Of a DNA stretch of 64,000 bases, positions 58,448 to 64,000 are shown in pieces. Under the pieces are notes generated by a model. The model did no database searches, had not been told where the DNA came from, and saw nothing but the letters and a program-made list of their open reading frames with translations. This DNA comes from Arthrobacter sp. FW305-BF8 (lineage in GTDB: Bacteria > Actinomycetota > Actinomycetes > Actinomycetales > Micrococcaceae). Numbering within the stretch: the stretch's first letter is position 1; each line of letters opens with the position of its first letter. A program made the translations under genes and the position numbers. The DNA lies in NCBI RefSeq assembly GCF_021789315.1, contig NZ_CP084561.1, forward strand, positions 558,001 through 622,000, in the 5' to 3' direction.

Positions 58448-59485
58448 ATGGCAACCGAAGTAGGCCCGACGCCGGTCAAGGCACCGGCGTCGGGCGGCAC
58501 CCCGGTCCACCACGGCCCCAAGGGCGTGGGTGAGGACAACAAGATTCTCAGTCAGGGCAAGTGGGCCACATGGCTCCTGGCCCCCACCATCATCGCCCTT
58601 GCCGTGGTGATCGTTTACCCGATCATCAGCGCAATCGTGATGTCCTTCCAAAAGGATGCCGGCCTTGATCCGGCCACCGGCCTCTTCACCGCAGGTGGGC
58701 CGGCCGGCGTTCAGAACTACGTCAACTGGATTGCCCAGCAGTGCTCCGCCCCGGCCGGCGGAACCGTTGCTTGCCCGCCCGGCACGCTCGGTTCGCAGTT
58801 CTGGTCTGCCACGGCCACAACCTTCTTCTTCACCGTGGTAACCGTGGCCTTCGAGACCGTCCTGGGTTTCTGGATGGCAATGATCATGGCCCGCACCTTC
58901 AAAGGCCGGAGCATGGTCCGCGCTGCCGTGCTGGTGCCGTGGGCCATTCCCACCGCCGTCACTGCAAAGCTCTGGTTTTTCATCTTCGCCTTCGAAGGCA
59001 TTGCCAACAAGCTGTTCAACACCTCGATCCTTTGGACCGGCAGCGAATGGCCGGCGAAGTGGGCAGTGGTCATCGCAGATGTCTGGAAGACCACACCCTT
59101 CATGGCGTTGCTGATCCTCGCCGGACTCCAGATGATCCCGGCCGAGGTTTATGAGGCCGCCAAGGTCGACGGTGCCACCGCCTGGCAGCGCTTCCGGCTG
59201 ATTACGCTGCCACTGGTGAAGCCCGCCCTCATGGTGGCCATCCTGTTCCGCACCCTGGACGCGCTGCGCATGTTCGACCTCCCGTACATCCTGACGGGCG
59301 GTGCGAACAACACCACTACCCTGTCCATCCTGGTGATCAACCAGATTAGACAAGGGTTCAATGCCGCCGCGGCGTTGTCGACCATCACCTTCATCATCAT
59401 CTTTCTTGTCGCGTTCATCTTTGTCCGGTTCTTGGGGGCAAACGTTGTTGAACAGAGCGGCGCCACCGGTAAGGGGAAGAAATGA
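58448..59485 (+). CDS. sugar ABC transporter permease, MalF type
   Basis: The ATG at 58448 is 8 bases after the previous stop; the ribosome binding site is weak. The 345-residue protein has a hydrophilic N-terminus, six helices (WATWLLAPTIIALAVVIVYPIISAIVMSFQ first), and the EAA loop VYEAAKVDGATAWQRFRLITLPLVKPALMVAILFRTLDALRMFDLPYILTGG. Forms the channel with the next gene. Confidence 0.92.
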   Translation: MATEVGPTPVKAPASGGTPVHHGPKGVGEDNKILSQGKWATWLLAPTIIALAVVIVYPIISAIVMSFQKDAGLDPATGLFTAGGPAGVQNYVNWIAQQCSAPAGGTVACPPGTLGSQFWSATATTFFFTVVTVAFETVLGFWMAMIMARTFKGRSMVRAAVLVPWAIPTAVTAKLWFFIFAFEGIANKLFNTSILWTGSEWPAKWAVVIADVWKTTPFMALLILAGLQMIPAEVYEAAKVDGATAWQRFRLITLPLVKPALMVAILFRTLDALRMFDLPYILTGGANNTTTLSILVINQIRQGFNAAAALSTITFIIIFLVAFIFVRFLGANVVEQSGATGKGKK

Positions 59486-60381
59486 CCGCCGCGACATCCT
59501 CCGCAGCATCCCTGCGCGCGGAGCAGGACCGAGGCCGCCGAAAGGCTCAGAACAAGGAACGGTGGGCGCAGGGCAGGACCTACATCAGCGCCGCCGTCAT
59601 CCTGATCTGGTGCCTGGCACCGGCGTACTGGATGGTGGTGACGGCATTCCGCGAGGTGGGCTTCACCTACGACACCTCGATCCTGCCCACCCACGTCACG
59701 CTGGACAACTTCAGGACTGCGTTCGACACCTCCTTCGGGAACCGGTTCGGCCAGGCCCTGCTGAACAGCATCTTCATCGGCGTCGTCGTCACGCTGATAT
59801 CCCTGATCATCGGTGTTTTCGCGGCGTATGCACTGGCCCGGCTGAACTTCCGGGGCAAGTTCCTGGTGCTCGGCTTCATCCTGGGGGCCTCCATGTTCCC
59901 CGGCGTTGCCCTGATCACCCCGCTGTTCCAGCTGTTCACCAACATCGGCTGGATGGGCACCTACCAGGCGCTGATCATCCCGAACATTTCGTTCGTGCTG
60001 CCGCTGACCGTCTACACCATGACCTCCTTCTTCCGGGAGATGCCATGGGAGCTGGAGGAGTCGGCCCGGGTGGACGGCTGCACGCAGGGGCAGGCCTTCC
60101 GGAAGGTGATCATGCCCCTCGCCGCACCGGCCATCTTCACCACGGCGATCCTGGCCTTCATCTCCTCGTGGAATGAATTCCTCATCGCCAGCCAGCTCTC
60201 CAGCGACGCGACCCAGCCGGTGACCGTGGCAATCGCCAACTTTGCCGGGGCCCAGCCAAACCAGATCCCGTACACGGCCATCATGGCCGCCGGCACCATC
60301 GTCACCATTCCGCTGGTCATCCTGGTGCTGGTGTTCCAGCGCAAGATCGTGGCCGGCCTGACGGCGGGCGCTGTCAAGTGA
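59482..60381 (+). CDS. sugar ABC transporter permease, MalG type
   Basis: The ATG at 59482 overlaps the MalF-type stop (ATGA). 299 residues with six helices; the EAA loop is ELEESARVDGCTQGQAFRKVIMPLAAPAIFTTAILAFISSWNEFLIA, typical of the MalG partner. Together with the preceding permease and binding protein it imports an oligosaccharide or disaccharide. Its stop overlaps the small membrane protein gene that follows. Confidence 0.93.
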   Translation: MTAATSSAASLRAEQDRGRRKAQNKERWAQGRTYISAAVILIWCLAPAYWMVVTAFREVGFTYDTSILPTHVTLDNFRTAFDTSFGNRFGQALLNSIFIGVVVTLISLIIGVFAAYALARLNFRGKFLVLGFILGASMFPGVALITPLFQLFTNIGWMGTYQALIIPNISFVLPLTVYTMTSFFREMPWELEESARVDGCTQGQAFRKVIMPLAAPAIFTTAILAFISSWNEFLIASQLSSDATQPVTVAIANFAGAQPNQIPYTAIMAAGTIVTIPLVILVLVFQRKIVAGLTAGAVK

Positions 60382-60641
60382 CGCACGGAGCAGCACCACA
60401 GAACCGGAAGCCGGAAGCGGCCGCGCACAAGCGCGTCCGCTCCGGCGAGGACTTCGACATCATCATCGGATTCCTTGGCTTCTGGGCCGTGGTGCTGCTC
60501 GTCGTCACCGTCTGGATGGAGGTGACGGCACAGCCCGCCGTCTTCTGGGCGCTGGGGCTGCTGGCCACACTGCTGGCACTGTACGGCATGGTCAGGCTCC
60601 GCAGGCGCCTTCCCGCCCGCACGGCCACGCGCCGGAAGTAG
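60378..60641 (+). CDS. small two-helix membrane protein in the sugar ABC operon
   Basis: The GTG at 60378 overlaps the permease stop (GTGA). The 87 residues have a basic N-terminus (PQNRKPEAAAHKRVRSGEDFDIIIGFLGFWAVVLLVVTVWM) and two hydrophobic segments, then an Arg-rich end (RLRRRLPARTATRRK). I do not recognise the family. Coupling to the permeases suggests an accessory role in the transporter, but there is no evidence. Confidence 0.65.
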   Translation: MTHGAAPQNRKPEAAAHKRVRSGEDFDIIIGFLGFWAVVLLVVTVWMEVTAQPAVFWALGLLATLLALYGMVRLRRRLPARTATRRK

Positions 60642-60721
60642 AACCTGCGGGACTAAAATGGATTCTTGCCGCCGGGAGAACGGCGTGGCGGAAATCTGCA
60701 TGAGGACTTAGAGAGGACATC

Positions 60722-61777
60722 GTGGCGCGCACTACTGAAAGGGCACAGCGCGGTGGCCACTCAGGAGTCAGTATCGAGGACGTGGCCGCGGCCGCGGGAG
60801 TTTCCACGGCGACCGTGTCACGCGCCGTACGGGGACTGCCCCGGGTTTCGCCGGCCACCCGGGAAAAAATCCTGGAGGTGGCGGCGGCGCTGGGCTACGT
60901 CGCCTCATCCTCCGCGTCCGGCCTCGCCACGGGACGCACCAAAACGATTGGCGTGCTGGCCCCGTTTGTGAGCCGGTGGTTTTTCTCCAAGGCCATCGAG
61001 GGCGCGGACCGCGAACTCCATGCCCGGCAGTACAACCTTTCACTCTTCAACCTGGGCGGCCACGGCAGCCACCGCGAGCGGCTCTTCAGCAAGACCATGG
61101 TCTACAAGCAGATCGACGCCCTCCTGGTTTTGTGTATGGCGCTGACCCGGGACGAGCTGGAGCACCTGCAGAAGATCGACATCCCGCTGGTGGTGGTGGG
61201 CGGCCACGTGGAGGAATGTGCCTACATCGGCATCGACGACTACGCGGCAGCCTCCACCGCCGTCAAGCACCTGATCGAACTCGGCCACCGGGACATCGCG
61301 CTGCTGCATGGGGACGATGAAACCGACCTCAACTTCGATGTTCCCCGGGTCCGCATCCTGGCCTTCCAGGACGTCATGACAGCTGCCGGCCTGGAAGTCC
61401 GTCCCGAGTGGGACGAGTGGGGCGACTTCACCGTCCGCAGCGGCCAGGAGGCATTCCGGCGGCTCTGGGCCCAGCCAGGCGAGAAACCCACCGCCATCTT
61501 CTGTGCCTCAGATGAAATGGCCATGGGTGTCATTTTCGAAGCGAACCGCGTCGGCGTCCGGGTGCCCGAGGACCTGTCCGTGATCGGCATAGACGACCAC
61601 GATTTCTCCGACGCGATCGGCCTCACCACTGTGGGGCAGCGGCCCGACGAGCAAGCCGAGCTTGGCACCAAGATGCTGCTCGACGAACTCCTGGGGATCC
61701 CCGGTTCGGTGCGGTCCTCCGTCGCGCCGCACCGTCTGATCGTCAGACGCACGACGGCGCCGCCCAGGTCCGCCTAG
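60722..61777 (+). CDS. LacI-family transcriptional regulator of the alpha-glucoside genes
   Basis: The GTG at 60722 has GAGAGGA at about 5 bases. The N-terminal HTH is VSIEDVAAAAGVSTATVSRAVRGLPRVSPATREKILEVAAALGY (residues 16-58), followed by a periplasmic-binding-protein-like effector domain (IGVLAPFVSRWFFSKAIEGADRELHARQYNLSLF, AIFCASDEMAMGVIFEANRVGVRVPEDLSVIGIDDHDFSD). 351 residues. It lies at the end of the transporter operon, and LacI-type operators stand in the alpha-glucosidase/ABC intergenic region, so it likely represses these genes until an alpha-glucoside is present. It may also bind the levansucrase operators. Confidence 0.88.
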   Translation: MARTTERAQRGGHSGVSIEDVAAAAGVSTATVSRAVRGLPRVSPATREKILEVAAALGYVASSSASGLATGRTKTIGVLAPFVSRWFFSKAIEGADRELHARQYNLSLFNLGGHGSHRERLFSKTMVYKQIDALLVLCMALTRDELEHLQKIDIPLVVVGGHVEECAYIGIDDYAAASTAVKHLIELGHRDIALLHGDDETDLNFDVPRVRILAFQDVMTAAGLEVRPEWDEWGDFTVRSGQEAFRRLWAQPGEKPTAIFCASDEMAMGVIFEANRVGVRVPEDLSVIGIDDHDFSDAIGLTTVGQRPDEQAELGTKMLLDELLGIPGSVRSSVAPHRLIVRRTTAPPRSA

Positions 61778-61831
61778 GAGCGCAGCTCACGCCCTTGAAA
61801 GAGCAGGGTGCCGGGCGGGGAAGCGTGCGGG

Positions 61832-62731
61832 TTACGAGGCCCGGGCCAGTTGGCGAATCGGGATCCAGCGGGAAGCCAGCCGGCGGTAAGCGGCGGCCGC
61901 GCCCGTCATGTCACCCTCCGCGAGGCACTCGATCCCCAGCCGCACGTCCATGGGGGAGTCATCGGGGTAGACCTTGTCCGCCACTGCGCCGTAGTCCAGT
62001 TCCACCATGGAGTCCGCGTGGAAGAGCTCCAGCCATTCGGTGAGCTGCGTGAGGTCGTCCAGCATGTCAAGGTCAGGAGCGGCGAGCGCCAGGTTCGCCA
62101 CTGCGTAGCGCACCCTGTCGAGAGCATCCGAGATGGGCGCCCACACGCGCACGGTGAGGATCCTGCCGCCGGCCTCCACGACGTCCTGCGGGTCGGACTC
62201 GAGGAACAGCGAGAACCAGCTGAAGGGGATGCCCCAGGTGGAGGCCCGGGTGTGCACCCTGGTGATGCCGTCGCGCGCGTTGACCAGATCGATGCGTTCC
62301 TGGTGCCGGTCCCGCTGCTCCTCGGGAATCAGCAGTTCGGCCAGGGGCCCGTGGATGCCCTCGATCAGGGCATTTGCCGCCAACCCGGCCCGAAGCACCA
62401 GCTGGCTGGGGCAGTAAAGCAGCGCGACGCCGTCGGCTGTTTCCTCCTCGGCGCTGTCCGTGCCGGGATCCTCCACGGGGATCCCCGGGGCGCGGGTGAC
62501 GCGCACCAGGTCGGTCCGGCCGGTGGGGAATGGATCGCCGCCCGGGCGGGTGATCCGCCCCAGGGAAGCCAGTAGCTCCGCGTTTTCGACGGCGGCGCGG
62601 GACACCGCCCGCTCACCGGCTGACTTGATGGCGGCCTGCTGATCCTCGGGAAACGCGTCCAGCGGTTCATAGACGCGCAGCGTGGAGGAAAACGGGAGCC
62701 CGGCCTGGCCCCGGTAGAGGTTGCCCGTCAT
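61832..62731 (-). CDS. conserved actinobacterial protein of unknown function
   Basis: The ATG at 62731 follows AGGCAGG. The 299-residue product has no signal peptide or membrane helix. It has a Pro/Asp-rich loop around residues 65-95 and conserved-looking blocks LLYCPSQLVLRAGLAANALIEGIHGPLAEL, RIDLVNARDGITRVHTRASTWGIPFSWFSLFLESDPQDVVE and ILTVRVWAPISDALDRVRYAVANLALAAPDLDMLDDLTQLTEWLELFH. I recall similar proteins beside exonuclease III in Micrococcaceae, but not a function. Confidence 0.7.
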   Translation of the reverse strand: MTGNLYRGQAGLPFSSTLRVYEPLDAFPEDQQAAIKSAGERAVSRAAVENAELLASLGRITRPGGDPFPTGRTDLVRVTRAPGIPVEDPGTDSAEEETADGVALLYCPSQLVLRAGLAANALIEGIHGPLAELLIPEEQRDRHQERIDLVNARDGITRVHTRASTWGIPFSWFSLFLESDPQDVVEAGGRILTVRVWAPISDALDRVRYAVANLALAAPDLDMLDDLTQLTEWLELFHADSMVELDYGAVADKVYPDDSPMDVRLGIECLAEGDMTGAAAAYRRLASRWIPIRQLARAS

Positions 62732-62764
62732 GAATGCCTGCCTGTCATCAGCCGTCAGCCTCCA

Positions 62765-63571
62765 TCAGTCGGTCAGTTCCACAATCACCGGTGCGTGGTC
62801 GGACGCGCCCTTTCCCTTGCGTTCCTCGCGGTCGATTGACGCGCCGGAAACGCGCGAGGCGAGGGCCGGCGAGGCGAGCACGAAGTCGATCCGCATGCCC
62901 TCCTTCTTGGGGAAACGCAGCTGGGTGTAGTCCCAATACGTATAAACGCCCGGGCCCGGGGTGTGGGGGCGCACGACGTCGGAGTAGCCCACCGACTCGA
63001 AGGCGTGGAACGCGGCCCGCTCCGGTTCGCTGACGTGGGTGTAGCCCTGGGTGAGGAACAGGTCGATGTCCCAGACGTCGTCGTCCGTGGGGGCGATGTT
63101 CCAGTCGCCCATCAGCGCGACCTGCTTGGACGGGTCCTCAGAGATCCATCCGGCCGCGTGGTTCTTCAGGGAATCAAGCCACTTGAGCTTGTAGGGCATG
63201 TGCTCGTCGTCGAGGGAGCGGCCGTTGGGGACGTAGAGGCTCCACACCCGGACTCCGCCGCAGGTAGCGGCCATGGCGCGTGCTTCCTGGACGGGATCCT
63301 TGCCCGCCTTGCCGAAATGCGGCTGGTCGGTGAAGCCGCGTTCGACGTCGTCCAGGCCCACCCGCGATGCGATGGCCACACCGTTCCACTGGTTGACGCC
63401 ATAGTGTGCCACCTCGTAGCCCATGCGCTCGAAGAGCTCCCACGGAAAGTTGTCGTCCTTGCACTTGGTTTCCTGGATGGCCAGGACGTCACAGTCGGAG
63501 CGCTGCAGCCACGCCTCCACACGGTCGGCACGGGCACGCAGCGAGTTCACATTCCAGGTAGCTATCTTCAC
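62765..63571 (-). CDS. xth: exodeoxyribonuclease III (AP endonuclease)
   Basis: A GTG at 63571 gives MKIATWNVNSLRARADRVEAWL. The 268-residue protein has all family motifs: LAIQETKCKDD (metal-binding Glu), NGVAIASRVG, LYVPNGRSLDD with active Tyr and Asn, LMGDWNIAPTDDDVWD, MRIDFVLASPAL and the C-terminal SDHAPVIVEL with catalytic Asp-His. It cuts abasic DNA and removes 3' blocks in base excision repair. It is divergent from the mmsA-like gene. The spacing of AGGA to the start is short. Confidence 0.95.
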   Translation of the reverse strand: MKIATWNVNSLRARADRVEAWLQRSDCDVLAIQETKCKDDNFPWELFERMGYEVAHYGVNQWNGVAIASRVGLDDVERGFTDQPHFGKAGKDPVQEARAMAATCGGVRVWSLYVPNGRSLDDEHMPYKLKWLDSLKNHAAGWISEDPSKQVALMGDWNIAPTDDDVWDIDLFLTQGYTHVSEPERAAFHAFESVGYSDVVRPHTPGPGVYTYWDYTQLRFPKKEGMRIDFVLASPALASRVSGASIDREERKGKGASDHAPVIVELTD

Positions 63572-63766
63572 AGTCCTAACTTACCGAACTTGGACGCGGA
63601 TGGGACTCCCGGCGGATGACGGCACGCTTCCACCCGAACCGTACCCGAACCGCGTTCGAACCGCGTCCGTGCTGCTGGCAACCTCACCTGCCGGACTCTG
63701 GAATTTAGTAGGAAGTCCGAGTAGATTCAGCACCAAAGATGACCGGGGTCATGCAAAGGAGCATCC

Positions 63767-64000
63767 ATGGTTCGCGAACTTTCCCACTACATTGGCGGCC
63801 GGCGGGTAGACGGCACGTCCGGCCGGTACGGCGACGTTTTTGATCCCTGTACCGGCGAGGTCCAGGCGAAGGTGCCGCTGGCGGGCGCGGAAGAAGTCCG
63901 GAACGCCGTCGCGAACGCCGAGAAAGCCCAGCCGGAGTGGGGCGCCATGAATGCCCAGCGGCGCGGCCGCATCCTGCTCAAATTCGTGGACCTCGTGAAC
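63767..64000 (+). CDS. methylmalonate-semialdehyde dehydrogenase-like (CoA-acylating ALDH), 3' end outside window
   Basis: The ATG at 63767 has AAAGGAG at 6 bases. Only 78 residues are visible: VRELSHYIGGRRVDGTSGRYGDVFDPCTGEVQAKVPLAGAEEVRNAV, then QPEWGAMNAQRRGRILLKFVDLVN, typical of the N-terminus of methylmalonate-semialdehyde dehydrogenase (MmsA), which acts in valine and myo-inositol breakdown. The catalytic residues lie beyond the window, so a related ALDH cannot be excluded. Confidence 0.8.
   Translation, partial: MVRELSHYIGGRRVDGTSGRYGDVFDPCTGEVQAKVPLAGAEEVRNAVANAEKAQPEWGAMNAQRRGRILLKFVDLVN

Overview
The window is high-GC DNA with GTG/TTG starts, ATGA/GTGA start-stop overlaps, GGAGG-type ribosome binding sites and actinobacterial families (Asp23/DUF6286 operon, IclR-regulated hut genes, LacI-regulated sugar ABC importer, CopC, tandem universal stress protein). 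It looks like the chromosome of a free-living soil actinobacterium of the Micrococcaceae (Arthrobacter/Pseudarthrobacter type). That assignment is inference from gene content; no rRNA is present. No transposase, integrase, phage gene or CRISPR array was found.

Layout. 1-4.9 kb: a BrkB/YihY membrane protein cut by the window edge, two small unknown genes, an NAD-dependent epimerase-like protein and a SigB/SigF-type sigma factor. 4-17.3 kb: a glycosylation island holding a full set of early ADP-heptose enzymes (GmhA isomerase, GmhB phosphatase, two HldE-type kinase/nucleotidyltransferases), three family-9 and two family-4 glycosyltransferases, an SDR, an aldehyde dehydrogenase and a SAM-fold protein. 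This is striking in a Gram-positive organism without LPS and is the best candidate for an undescribed system. Three of its transcription units carry GTTT/GTGT-N14-GGG sequences resembling SigB-type promoters. 17-22 kb: LysR regulator, 3-hydroxybutyrate dehydrogenase-like SDR, LysE exporter, small HTH protein, amino-acid permease. 22.4-33.6 kb: histidine utilisation (IclR regulator, hutU, hutH and a detached hutG) interrupted by a cation/proton antiporter and a class A penicillin-binding protein. A 16-bp motif at four places appears to mark the hut regulon. 33.7-48.9 kb: purine permease, CopC-like protein, flavoprotein-like gene, universal stress protein plus a PEP-utilising rifampin-phosphotransferase-like enzyme, DedA protein, LolA-like protein with an ABC exporter, NlpC/P60 hydrolase, CDF transporter, metallopeptidase, EamA exporter. 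49-49.8 kb: tRNA-Glu, tRNA-Asp, tRNA-Phe, a strong terminator and a 32-bp tandem repeat. 50-52 kb: levansucrase. 52.2-55.1 kb: a lipoprotein and an Asp23/alkaline-shock operon. 55.2-61.8 kb: a GH13 alpha-glucosidase divergent from a sugar ABC importer and LacI regulator. 61.8-64 kb: conserved unknown protein, exonuclease III, and the 5' end of a methylmalonate-semialdehyde dehydrogenase-like gene.

How it works together. The heptose genes could supply NDP-heptose to a cell-surface glycan made by the five co-localised glycosyltransferases. The hut genes take histidine to glutamate (imidazolonepropionase is not in the window). Levansucrase and the alpha-glucosidase/ABC system both have LacI-type operators and probably handle sucrose-related and alpha-glucoside sugars.
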